Below are positions 7,838-15,865 of a DNA stretch of 33,722 bases, piece after piece. The stretch lies in contig JAGWNX010000040.1 of NCBI GenBank assembly GCA_028872955.1, positions 1-33,722 on the forward strand. Direction: 5' to 3'. This DNA is from Acidobacteriota bacterium (GTDB taxonomy: Bacteria; Acidobacteriota; Terriglobia; Terriglobales; Acidobacteriaceae). Position 1 is the first letter of the stretch, and every line of letters starts with the position of its first letter. A model generated the notes under the pieces. It was not told the origin of the DNA. It made no database searches and saw only the letters and a program-made list of their open reading frames with translations. The position numbers were made by a program, and so were the translations under genes.

Positions 7838-8434
7838 ATGAACCCTGAATCCGACTCCGTGTTACTGGCTCACCTCGTGCGTCCCCAGGGACGCCGGGGT
7901 GAGATCCTTGCGGATCTGCACACGGACTACCCCAGCCGCTTCCTTGAGTATCCGCAGGTCTATCTGCTGCCCGCTGGCTCCAACGCTGCGGCGACCGAGG
8001 GCCGGCCGATGCACGTTGCCTCCTACTGGCAGCCCACCGGCAGAAACCAGGGGCGCATCGTACTGCAGTTCGATGGCGTCGGCGATATCACAGCGGCAGA
8101 GGCACTGGCCGGGCTGGATGTGGTGATTCCGCTGGCTCAACGGCTGGCCCCTGAGGCTGGGGCCTACTACGTCAGCGACCTGGTCGGCTGTGTCGTCCTG
8201 GACCGCTCCACCCAGATCGGTGCCATCCGCGAGGTGCGCTTCCCTACTACGCCCGATGGGAGTGCGCGGCTCGAGAACGCCGCTCCATGGCTGGTGGTGC
8301 TGGATGAGAGCGGGCAGGAGGTGCTGCTCCCGTTTGCCAAGGACCTGCTCGAATCTGTCGATCTGGCGGCAAGACGCGTGGTGATGAAGCTGCCCGAGGG
8401 GTTGCTGGAGATCAATCGCACCACGTCCAGCTAG
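7838..8434 (+). CDS. rimM: 16S rRNA processing/maturation factor RimM
   Basis: Ribosome maturation factor that binds S19 and helps 30S head assembly. The 198-residue protein has the N-terminal RimM barrel (LLAHLVRPQGRRGEILADLHTD, where the usual HGxRGE is QGRRGE) and a C-terminal PRC-barrel half (YYVSDLVGCVV, then LVVLDESGQEVLLPFA). Context between khpA and trmD fits the conserved operon, but trmD is displaced by an opposite-strand gene. The TAG stop at 8432-8434 overlaps the convergent gene's stop in CTAG. Confidence 0.95.
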   Translation: MNPESDSVLLAHLVRPQGRRGEILADLHTDYPSRFLEYPQVYLLPAGSNAAATEGRPMHVASYWQPTGRNQGRIVLQFDGVGDITAAEALAGLDVVIPLAQRLAPEAGAYYVSDLVGCVVLDRSTQIGAIREVRFPTTPDGSARLENAAPWLVVLDESGQEVLLPFAKDLLESVDLAARRVVMKLPEGLLEINRTTSS

Positions 8435-9315
8435 AACCGGAAGGCCACTCCAGTCGAGAGCACCGGATAGAACGGGAATTTACTGATGGTCTGATTGATG
8501 GACTGAATCTCCTGCTGCAGATTCTGCTGCGTGGTGGGGTCTGTTGCTGCATTGAAGCAGCCGGCAACGGTGCAGGCAGTCCCCGAGAGCGTAATGTCCA
8601 TCCGCGCAGCTCCGGTGTAGACCAGGCCCACCTCAAACGGCATGCTGAAGTGCTTGCCGTTGCGGGGAATGATGTTTCCGGTGCCGATGGTCACCATGGG
8701 TGCCATATGCCGAGCATAGGTGATGCCCACCTTGCCGCCCACCGGATCGTCGATGCTGTTGATGTAGTTCACGTCGTTCAGCGTGAATTGCTTGCCCGGG
8801 TCAACTGAGACCGTTCCTCCCAGCGAGTTGTTGAAGTAGACAAAGCCGGGGCTGATGCGAAAGCGCCCATGGAACGGGAACCAGTCAAGATTCGCCACAC
8901 CAGACCGGAAGTTGACTTTGGTCGTATAGGCGATTCCGTCCAGCGAGAAGGCGTAGGAGAAGTCAACGAAGTTGACCGTGGCGCGCAGGTTGAGCCGCCG
9001 TGCGAGCGGCGTGGCCACCTCGACGCCGCCGCCCAGCGTGTCGACCTTGAAGCCGAGCGCAACCGTGGAGAAGGGATGCACCTGCAGCCGGTCTCCGTTG
9101 CTGGGGCGCGGGGGCGGAGCCTGCTCAGGTGCTGGAGCAGCCGGAGCCATGCGAACCGGAGCCACGGCCAGAGCATCGGCAACTGGAATCGAGCTGCTGG
9201 TGCCGCCATCGACAGCCGTGCTGAGCACCGCGCCCGACACACTCTGCTGCGCATGCGCCGCGGTTGTCGCAGCAGCGACAAGAGAAAGCGCGACAATGGC
9301 AGCCCGGAAGCACAT
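8431..9315 (-). CDS. putative outer-membrane beta-barrel protein
   Basis: A 294-residue exported protein of unknown function. It has a Sec signal peptide (MCFRAAIVALSLVAAATTAAHA, cut after A22), a Pro/Ala-rich linker around residues 55-72, then alternating strand-like segments rich in Gly and aromatics (TVALGFKVDTLGGGVEVATP, FRISPGFVYFNN) and the terminal F-R-F typical of outer-membrane barrels recognised by the BAM complex. The ATG at 9315 was chosen because it starts the signal peptide. A Cys pair (CTVAGC) near residue 250 may form a loop disulfide. It is inserted on the opposite strand between rimM and trmD. Family not identified. Confidence 0.72.
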   Translation of the reverse strand: MCFRAAIVALSLVAAATTAAHAQQSVSGAVLSTAVDGGTSSSIPVADALAVAPVRMAPAAPAPEQAPPPRPSNGDRLQVHPFSTVALGFKVDTLGGGVEVATPLARRLNLRATVNFVDFSYAFSLDGIAYTTKVNFRSGVANLDWFPFHGRFRISPGFVYFNNSLGGTVSVDPGKQFTLNDVNYINSIDDPVGGKVGITYARHMAPMVTIGTGNIIPRNGKHFSMPFEVGLVYTGAARMDITLSGTACTVAGCFNAATDPTTQQNLQQEIQSINQTISKFPFYPVLSTGVAFRF

Positions 9316-9445
9316 CGAGATGAATGGATCAGGGGGCCGTGGCACAACACCCAAGCGCTTGCACCCGTGGCGCCCCACCCAGGTTTCAACCTAGCAGATC
9401 GCATACACTGAATACGGTTGATCTTCTGCAACGAATTGGTCATGT
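9316..9445. promoter_or_regulatory. divergent promoter region between the barrel gene and trmD
   Basis: This 130-base gap must drive both the minus-strand barrel gene and the trmD-rplS half of the split operon. On the minus strand, TTGCAG is followed 17 bases later by GTGTAT, a weak promoter match. On the plus strand, TACACT near 9402 is a possible -10 without a good -35. Assignment rests mainly on gene orientation. Confidence 0.35.
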
Positions 9446-10285
9446 ATGCACTTCGATATCGTCACGATCTTCCCGGGATTCTTCGCCAGCCCGCTGGAGT
9501 ACGGCATTCTGCGGCGTGCGATTGCGACCGGGCAGGTGCAGGTGCAGGCGCATGATCTGCGCGCCTTTACCACTGACCGGCATCGCACGGTCGATGACCG
9601 TCCGTTCGGTGGTGGCGAGGGCATGGTGTTGAAGCCGGAGCCTATCTTTCGTGCCGTGGAGTCGCTGGGCGTGACGCCGAAGGCCGAGCGAGATACCACG
9701 CGCGAGTCTGTCATTCTGCTCTCGGCCCAGGGCCGTCCGTTTACTCAGCAGGTGGCGCAGCGCTTGGCCACGCTGCAGCGGATCGTGATCCTGTGTGGCC
9801 GCTACGAGGGCGTGGACGAGCGGGTGAATGAGGCTCTGTGCGATCAGGAGCTCTCCATCGGCGACTACGTGCTGTCGGGCGGCGAGCTGGCAGCAGCCGT
9901 TCTGATTGACGCGACAGTCCGACTGCTGCCCGGAGCACTGGGCAACCCGGACTCCGCACGCTTTGAGAGCTTTGGCGCTGCCGACCGTGGCCAGGCGGAG
10001 GATGCGGAGGCGGGCGTGCCCCGCACCACGCACGGCTCCGGTGGCCTGCTCGATTATCCGCACTACACGCGGCCTGCGGAGTTTGCGGGCCTGGCGATTC
10101 CCGAGCCACTGCATGGCGGCAATCACGACGAGATCCGCCGCTGGCGGCGGCGCATGTCGTTGCAGAAGACGATGCGGAACCGGCCGGATCTGCTGGCCAC
10201 CGCCCAACTGACCGCAGAGGACCTGCGCACGCTGGCAGAGCTGCGCCGCGAGCAGGACCGGCCCGTCCACGATGCGGATGCGTAG
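9446..10285 (+). CDS. trmD: tRNA (guanine-37-N1)-methyltransferase TrmD
   Basis: SPOUT-class enzyme that methylates G37 of tRNAs reading CNN codons, using S-adenosylmethionine, and so prevents frameshifting. Diagnostic segments are MHFDIVTIFPGFF, PFGGGEGMVLKPEP, LCGRYEGVDERV, SIGDYVLSGGELAA (trefoil-knot SAM site), LLDYPHYTRP and GNHDEIRRWRR. Two oddities are clear. R159 aligns with E. coli R154, but the residue 15 further on, aligned with catalytic D169, is E174 (FESFG). The linker after it (about 178-199) carries about 20 extra Ala/Gly/charged residues, giving 279 residues against about 255. The ATG at 9446 has only a poor ribosome site. Confidence 0.95.
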   Translation: MHFDIVTIFPGFFASPLEYGILRRAIATGQVQVQAHDLRAFTTDRHRTVDDRPFGGGEGMVLKPEPIFRAVESLGVTPKAERDTTRESVILLSAQGRPFTQQVAQRLATLQRIVILCGRYEGVDERVNEALCDQELSIGDYVLSGGELAAAVLIDATVRLLPGALGNPDSARFESFGAADRGQAEDAEAGVPRTTHGSGGLLDYPHYTRPAEFAGLAIPEPLHGGNHDEIRRWRRRMSLQKTMRNRPDLLATAQLTAEDLRTLAELRREQDRPVHDADA

Positions 10286-10363
10286 CAAGAACGCGATTTC
10301 CCCACACACTGCGCCGAATTTTCGTGTAGACTAAGAAATCGAGTCCACCGTTAGGAAGCAGTC

Positions 10364-10720
10364 ATGTCAATTCATCCAATCATGCAGAAACTGGCCGCAA
10401 AGCTGGAGCGGACCGATCTCCCTCAGTTTGCCCCAGGTGACACCATCCGGGTTCAGGTCAAGATCAAGGAAGGCGAGAAAGAGCGCCTGCAGGCGTTTGA
10501 AGGCATGGTGATTGCCTGCCGCAAGGGCGCCCAGGGTTCCTTCACCGTTCGCAAGATGAGCTTCGGACAGGGCGTCGAGCGTATCTTCCCCTACAATTCG
10601 AAGGTCGTCGACAAGGTCGAAAAGGTTCGTTCGTACCAGGTTCGCCGCTCGAAGCTCTTCTACCTGCGCGGTCTGCGCGGCAAGGCAGCCCGTCTGCGCG
10701 AGGTCGAGCGCACCAAGTAG
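10364..10720 (+). CDS. rplS: 50S ribosomal protein L19
   Basis: Large-subunit protein at the 30S-50S interface. The 118-residue sequence has the L19 hallmarks: [51 protein letters not shown] and a basic C terminus ([18 protein letters not shown]). It follows trmD by 78 bases, which is the usual order, and is closed by a strong terminator. Confidence 0.97.
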   Translation: MSIHPIMQKLAAKLERTDLPQFAPGDTIRVQVKIKEGEKERLQAFEGMVIACRKGAQGSFTVRKMSFGQGVERIFPYNSKVVDKVEKVRSYQVRRSKLFYLRGLRGKAARLREVERTK

Positions 10721-10737
10721 CGTCTAACCCTATCCTC

Positions 10738-10771
10738 AAAGGCCACGACCCCGCGTCGTGGCCTTTGTTTT
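10738..10771 (+). terminator. intrinsic terminator after rplS
   Basis: AAAGGCCACGAC (10738-10749), loop CCCGC, GTCGTGGCCTTT (10755-10766), then GTTTTG. A perfect 12-base-pair stem followed by a T-rich run, 18 bases after the rplS stop. It ends the ribosomal block, so rnhB either has its own start or depends on read-through. Confidence 0.88.
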
Positions 10772-10798
10772 GCCCGGCACCTACCCATCTGCACAGCT

Positions 10799-11509
10799 AT
10801 GCCCCGCTCCTCCTCCACAGCGTCGACTCGCAAGCCCGGCAACGGCGCCAAGCAGCGTTTGCTGCGCACGCTGGTGTGCACAGACGCTCAGGAGCAGGCT
10901 CTGCGCGCGCAGGGCTACTGCTGCATTGCGGGGGTAGATGAGGTGGGCCGCGGTGCCCTCTTCGGGCCGGTGGTGGCCGCCGCCGTCGTGCTGCCCCAGC
11001 AACCCGACGGCCTGCACGGGCTGCGCGACTCCAAACAACTGACGCAGCGCGAGCGCGAGCGGCTGGATGCGGCGATCCGCAGCGTCGCCCGCGGCGTCAG
11101 CGTCGTCGAGGTGGACGCGGCGACCATCGACGACATCAACATCTACCAGGCCACGCGGCAGGCCATGACGCAGGCCGTGCTGGCGCTGGAGACCCCGCCC
11201 GATCACCTGCTGATCGACGCCATGCGGCTCGACCTGCCGTGTCCGCAGACCAGTTTGATCCACGGCGATGCGCTTAGCCTCTCCATCGCAGCCGCGTCCG
11301 TAGTGGCCAAGGTCTACCGAGACCGTCTGATGGAGCAGCTTGACCGTCTGCACCCGGGCTATGGACTGGCGGCGCACAAGGGCTATGGCACCGCGCGGCA
11401 CCTGCAGGCGCTGCGGGCGCTGGGGCCCTTGCCACTGCACCGCCACAGCTTTGCCCCAGTTCGCCTGGCGGCAGCGGCCCCGGCGACAGGCAACGGCATT
11501 CCCGCTTAG
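10799..11509 (+). CDS. rnhB: ribonuclease HII
   Basis: Endonuclease that cuts the RNA strand of RNA-DNA hybrids, including single ribonucleotides in DNA. The 236-residue protein shows the active-site acids D47 and E48 in GVDEVGRGALFGP, D140 in LLIDAM and D157 in HGDALSLSIAAASVVAKV, followed by HPGYGLAAHKGYGT, typical for RNase HII. The first 30 residues are a basic, Ser/Thr-rich extension; ATG at 10799 is used although the ribosome site is weak. It often follows rplS in bacteria, as here. Confidence 0.94.
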   Translation: MPRSSSTASTRKPGNGAKQRLLRTLVCTDAQEQALRAQGYCCIAGVDEVGRGALFGPVVAAAVVLPQQPDGLHGLRDSKQLTQRERERLDAAIRSVARGVSVVEVDAATIDDINIYQATRQAMTQAVLALETPPDHLLIDAMRLDLPCPQTSLIHGDALSLSIAAASVVAKVYRDRLMEQLDRLHPGYGLAAHKGYGTARHLQALRALGPLPLHRHSFAPVRLAAAAPATGNGIPA

Positions 11510-11531
11510 CATAGAGAGAGGAGATGCGAGC

Positions 11532-12257
11532 TTGAGCCTTAAGTTGATGTGTGTGATCGCCCACCCGGACGATGAATGCTTTGCCTTTGGCGGTGCCCTG
11601 GCCCTGGCGGCGGAGAGAGGCGTGACGACCTATGTGGTGTGCCTGACCGATGGCCAGGCCGCAACCTACCGAGGCGAGGCCCGCACTGCAGCAGAGCTGG
11701 GACGCATGCGGCGAGAGGAGTTTGCCGCCTCCTGCCAGTTGCTCGGCGTCAGCCAGTACGAGCTGCTGGACTACGACGATGCCCGTCTGGAGTTTGTAGA
11801 CTTCTCCCACGTTTCCGGCCGCCTGGTCAAGCGCATGCGCAGCTTTCAGCCCGATGTGGTGCTCACCTTTGGCAGCGATGGCGGCCTGAATACGCACAAT
11901 GACCACATGATGGTGAGTGCGCTGACCACGGCAGCCTTCCATTGGGCCGGGCGCGACCACCGCTACCCTGAGGCCGGGCCCATCTTCCAGCCGCGACGCC
12001 TGTTTCACGCCACCACCAACTTCTTCATCCCCGGTCGCCGCGTGCCACTGCCACTGCCCTGGACGGTGAAGCTCGACATACGCTCGGTACAGCAGCGCAA
12101 GGCACAGGCCTTCCGGCTGCACTCCTCGCAGACGCAGGTGATGGAGTCGACCCGGGCGCTGTTTGAGCAGCACGGCCACGAGGAGTTCTACGCCCTGATC
12201 GCGGCGCCGGGCGTGCAGCCGGCACAGCTCGCGGACGACCTCTTCGCTGGTCTTTAG
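11532..12257 (+). CDS. PIG-L/LmbE-family N-acetylglucosaminyl deacetylase
   Basis: Zinc-dependent deacetylase of about 241 residues. Zinc-site motif AHPDDE (H11, D13, D14) lies at the N terminus and the third ligand motif is HNDH (H122, H125) in GGLNTHNDHMM. The family removes acetyl groups from GlcNAc conjugates, including the BshB step of bacillithiol synthesis and MshB/Mca steps of mycothiol metabolism. The TTG at 11532 was preferred over ATG 11547 because AGGAG lies 8 bases upstream. With bshA in the window, a BshB or conjugate-amidase role is possible, but the sequence does not carry obvious BshB1 hallmarks, so no symbol is given. Confidence 0.88.
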   Translation: MSLKLMCVIAHPDDECFAFGGALALAAERGVTTYVVCLTDGQAATYRGEARTAAELGRMRREEFAASCQLLGVSQYELLDYDDARLEFVDFSHVSGRLVKRMRSFQPDVVLTFGSDGGLNTHNDHMMVSALTTAAFHWAGRDHRYPEAGPIFQPRRLFHATTNFFIPGRRVPLPLPWTVKLDIRSVQQRKAQAFRLHSSQTQVMESTRALFEQHGHEEFYALIAAPGVQPAQLADDLFAGL

Positions 12258-12285
12258 CTCTCACTCACCCTTGAAAGGAGTCGCC

Positions 12286-12906
12286 ATGCGACGCGATGCC
12301 ACGCAACCGGCACGGCAGGAGTTTCTTAGTCACGTGTCCGACCCGTTCGAACTCTTCCTCGAGTGGATGCAGGAGGCCGAGGCAGCAGAGCCCAACGATC
12401 CGAACGCCGTGGCGCTGGCAACCGCAACCAGCGACGGCACGCCTTCGGTCCGCATGGTGCTGATGAAGAAGGTCGAGGGCCAGGGATTCTGCTTCTACAC
12501 CAACAGCGAGAGCCAGAAGGGCCAGGAGCTGGCCGAGAATCCGCAGGCTTCGATGTGCTTCCACTGGAAGTCGCTGCGACGGCAGGTGCGCATCAGCGGC
12601 GTTGTCAGCGAGCTGCCGCCGGAGGACGCAGACGCGTACTTCCACAGCCGCTCGCGAGGCAGCCAGCGCGCCGCACTGGCCTCGCGCCAGAGCCGCCCGC
12701 TCAAGAGCCGTGGTCTGCTGGAGGTGATGGTGCACGAGTACGAGCTCGCCTATCCCGACCAGATTCCGCGACCGCCGCACTGGAAAGGCTACAGCCTGAA
12801 GGCCCAGCGCATCGAGTTCTGGCAGGACCGTCGCGACCGCATGCACGACCGGGTTGTGTTTCAGCACACGGCCGAGGGCTGGAGCAAGACCCTGCTCTAC
12901 CCTTAG
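12286..12906 (+). CDS. pdxH: pyridoxamine 5'-phosphate oxidase
   Basis: FMN-dependent cytoplasmic oxidase that makes pyridoxal 5'-phosphate from PNP or PMP. The 206-residue protein contains DPFELFLEWMQEAEAAEPND, RMVLMKKVEGQGFCFYTN (FMN site), GSQRAALASRQS and the family signature IEFWQDRRDRMHDR. The ATG at 12286 follows an AAAGGAG ribosome site. The very C terminus reads KTLLYP where most members end RLxP, so the Arg of that motif is missing. It starts 28 bases after the deacetylase stop and may share its transcript. Confidence 0.94.
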   Translation: MRRDATQPARQEFLSHVSDPFELFLEWMQEAEAAEPNDPNAVALATATSDGTPSVRMVLMKKVEGQGFCFYTNSESQKGQELAENPQASMCFHWKSLRRQVRISGVVSELPPEDADAYFHSRSRGSQRAALASRQSRPLKSRGLLEVMVHEYELAYPDQIPRPPHWKGYSLKAQRIEFWQDRRDRMHDRVVFQHTAEGWSKTLLYP

Positions 12907-13080
12907 GCACGATGCCTATCGTCCAAGGCAGCTACACCGTCTGTTGTCTGCTCTGCAACCTATGGGTGATTGGTTCCACCTACGGTAACCACCTAGCGTG
13001 GTACTAGTGCTGCACAGCGCGGGATAGTGCTCGATCGAATGTCACGGATGAGCTGTCTTGCAGCGCGGTCGAGGATAGGT

Positions 13081-15714
13081 ATGACGCTCTTCAGCGACAA
13101 GCGCATCGCACAATTTGCCGCGTACGCCGTGGCCCTGGGTGGAGCCTGCGTTTGCTCCGTCTGGGTTCTGAACCATTACGCACGGCTCGCCTCGCTGCTG
13201 AACCCGCACGCTTCTCTGCTGACCACCTGGGCGGAAGTCCTGGCCTCGCTGGCGCTCTTCCTTGCCGCAACGACGAGTTCCGTGCTCGGCTATCGTTGCC
13301 GCAAGTCCTGGCCTTTCAACTGGATTGTCGGATCCGTCGCGGTCTTTCTGTGGTCGGAGACGGTGCACCACGAACTGTATGCCCTGCACACGCAGCCCAA
13401 CCTGCGATACATGCTTGGCAATGTAAGCGCGTTGGCCCTGCTCAGCTGTCTCTGTGCTCTGCCGGCCACACTCGGCAAACTGCAGGTGATTCTGGAAGAG
13501 GCGAGCAGCGCACGCCGCAACGAGACTCGCCTGCGCGCCGTCACCGAGTCCAGTCACGATGCCATCCTGGTGCTGGAGCCCGTGCGCGATGAACACGGTG
13601 CGCTGCAGGAACTGCGCATCAGCTTTGCCAATAGCCGTTGCGGCGGCTTGTTCGGCTACGCCAACAGCTCCATCGTGGGCGAGTTGCTGCCGGAGAGCTT
13701 CACCCGTCTGCGTCGGCAGGATCGTCTTGCGATCTATGAGCATGTTCTCAGCACCGGCGAGCCCGCAACCTTCGAGTGCTCTCATCCCAGCCCGTGCGAT
13801 GCCAAGCGGCAGGCGAGGCTGTTTGTCCGGGTCGCTCGTCTGGCCGATGGCCTGGTGATGACCATTACGGATGTCACCGAGTGGCACACGGCCAACAAAG
13901 AGCTGAAGCGTGCGCTCTCTTTCAGCAAGGCACTCGTGAGCGGTTCTCCCTTCTGCACCATCGTGACGGACGAACAAGGTGTCATCACCTCAGTGAATCC
14001 GGCAGGCGAGCAACTGTTGGGTTATGCCGCAGGCGAACTGATCGGCCATGAGTTGCTTTCCCTGCATCTGCACGACGAGATCGTTCGACGCAGCCAGGAC
14101 CTGCAACGGGAGTTTGGCGAGAGCATCGCGCCTAACTTTGCGGTCTTCCGTACCCTGGCGGAGCGCGGCCGTATGGATGCACGGGAGTGGACCTATGTCC
14201 GTCAGGACGGCACACAGTTCCCGGTGCACGTCTCCGTCACGGCACTGAAAGAGGAGGATGGCCGCACCCTGGGCTACATGGCAGCCTCCTACGATCTGAC
14301 GGAGCGCAAGACGGCCGAGGAGTATATCTACTACATTGCCCACCACGACACGCTGACCGGCCTGCCAACCCGTGCCTTGCTCATCGACCGACTGGGGGTG
14401 GCCATGGAGCGAGCGAGACGCGCTAACGAGCACCTGGCCGTCATGATGATCGATCTGGACCACTTCAAACGAGTGAATGATTCCCTGGGGCACAAAGCCG
14501 GCGACGAGTTGCTGTGCGAGGTTGCCAACCGGCTGCGCAAGTGCGTACGCAAGTCAGACACGGTGGCACGCATGGGCGGCGATGAGTTCGTCATCCTGCT
14601 GCCTGACCTGAAGATTACGCAGGATGCTGAACTGGTGGCGCGCAAGCTGCAGGACGCGCTGTCGGAGCCGATCCAGATCGGCGGCAACAGCATCATCGTC
14701 AGCGGCAGCATCGGCGTAAGCCTCTTCCCGCAGAGCGACGACATTGACGGACTGCTGAAGAATGCGGACATCGCGATGTATCGCGTGAAAGGCCGCGGTC
14801 GCAATGGGCTGGAGGTGTACAACTCCGGCCTGGAGAAAGAGAGCCTGCAGAAGCTGAAGATGGAGACCGCGCTCCGTGCGGCGATCCACGCCGGCGAATT
14901 TGAGATCGTCTACCAGCCGCAGATCGCATTTGCGGATAATCGCATGATTGGGGCTGAGGCCCTGTTGCGGTGGACCAACCCAACGTTCGGCAAGGTTCCG
15001 CCAGACGTCTTCATCCCGATCGCCGAGGAGACAGGGTTGATCGTCCCCATCAGCGAGTGGGTGCTGCGCACGGCCTGCAAGCAGATCGCCGCGCTGCAGC
15101 GCAAGATCGGCAAGGAGATCTCACTGGCGGTCAACATCTCGCCACGCCAGTTCCAGCAGAAGAACTTTCCTGCCACGATTGAGGCGGCATTGCATGAGAG
15201 CGGTCTGCGCACCGAGCAATTGGAGCTGGAGATCACCGAACATCTCCTGATGATTGACTCCGAAGAGTCTCTCGAGATCATGAACAATGTGCGCAAGCTT
15301 GGGGTGCGGTTTGCGATTGACGACTTCGGCACAGGCTTCTCCAACATGGGTTACATCACCCGCTTTGCCGTGGATCGCATCAAGATTGACCGCTCGTTTA
15401 TCTCCCGGTGCGAGAGCGACTCCAACAGCCGGGCCGTCACCTCGGCCATCATCGCACTGGCGCACAGCCTGGGTATCGAGGTGATTGCCGAGGGCGTGGA
15501 GACGACGCAGCATGTGGAATACCTGACCAGCGTGGCCTGCGATCAGGCACAAGGTTATCTCTACTCACGGCCCCTCTCGCTGGAGCGTCTGCACAGCTTT
15601 GCCACCGTCACCACGGTCGCGCCTATCGTTCCCTCAGAGCGCTCAGGCGTGCGCCGCGTCTTTGCCGATATCGCAAGCTCCGGCATGGAGAAGGAAGCCG
15701 CCCGCAGGGCGTGA
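13081..15714 (+). CDS. membrane PAS-PAS-GGDEF-EAL protein (c-di-GMP turnover)
   Basis: An 877-residue inner-membrane signalling protein. Residues about 8-140 hold four hydrophobic segments, then two PAS-like domains (from about 148 and about 281, the second with FCTIVTDEQGVITSVNPAGE), a GGDEF domain (from about 421; motif GGDEF at 499-503) and an EAL domain (motif EAL at 626-628). Both catalytic centres look intact: the inhibitory I-site RKSD (490-493) sits five residues before GGDEF, and the EAL part keeps NISPRQF, LEITE, DDFGTGFS, the Lys of RIKIDRSF, EVIAEGVET and QGY. It could thus make and degrade c-di-GMP. The ATG at 13081 is chosen for GAGGATAGG just upstream; the frame remains open to 13027. 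Single-gene unit. Confidence 0.93.
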   Translation: MTLFSDKRIAQFAAYAVALGGACVCSVWVLNHYARLASLLNPHASLLTTWAEVLASLALFLAATTSSVLGYRCRKSWPFNWIVGSVAVFLWSETVHHELYALHTQPNLRYMLGNVSALALLSCLCALPATLGKLQVILEEASSARRNETRLRAVTESSHDAILVLEPVRDEHGALQELRISFANSRCGGLFGYANSSIVGELLPESFTRLRRQDRLAIYEHVLSTGEPATFECSHPSPCDAKRQARLFVRVARLADGLVMTITDVTEWHTANKELKRALSFSKALVSGSPFCTIVTDEQGVITSVNPAGEQLLGYAAGELIGHELLSLHLHDEIVRRSQDLQREFGESIAPNFAVFRTLAERGRMDAREWTYVRQDGTQFPVHVSVTALKEEDGRTLGYMAASYDLTERKTAEEYIYYIAHHDTLTGLPTRALLIDRLGVAMERARRANEHLAVMMIDLDHFKRVNDSLGHKAGDELLCEVANRLRKCVRKSDTVARMGGDEFVILLPDLKITQDAELVARKLQDALSEPIQIGGNSIIVSGSIGVSLFPQSDDIDGLLKNADIAMYRVKGRGRNGLEVYNSGLEKESLQKLKMETALRAAIHAGEFEIVYQPQIAFADNRMIGAEALLRWTNPTFGKVPPDVFIPIAEETGLIVPISEWVLRTACKQIAALQRKIGKEISLAVNISPRQFQQKNFPATIEAALHESGLRTEQLELEITEHLLMIDSEESLEIMNNVRKLGVRFAIDDFGTGFSNMGYITRFAVDRIKIDRSFISRCESDSNSRAVTSAIIALAHSLGIEVIAEGVETTQHVEYLTSVACDQAQGYLYSRPLSLERLHSFATVTTVAPIVPSERSGVRRVFADIASSGMEKEAARRA

Positions 15715-15865
15715 CACGCCAGCGCTGGTGCTCCGGTAAAAGGATGCTGCCGAGGATTTGACGTAGCGCATCTGACGGGCCGAGGTGGCCAGTCTGCTGC
15801 CACTGCAGTCGGATTTCGGCATCGCACGCTGCGGTCGCCGCACTAGAATCGGTGCGAGGGCATCG

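Noticed and set aside
9440..10309. 289-codon frame antisense to trmD
   Set aside because: trmD motifs on the plus strand are decisive; the antisense frame covers almost exactly the same stretch and has no family features.
15717..15731. Short palindrome CCAGCGCTGG after the GGDEF-EAL gene as terminator
   Set aside because: The stem is five pairs with no loop space and no T-run follows.
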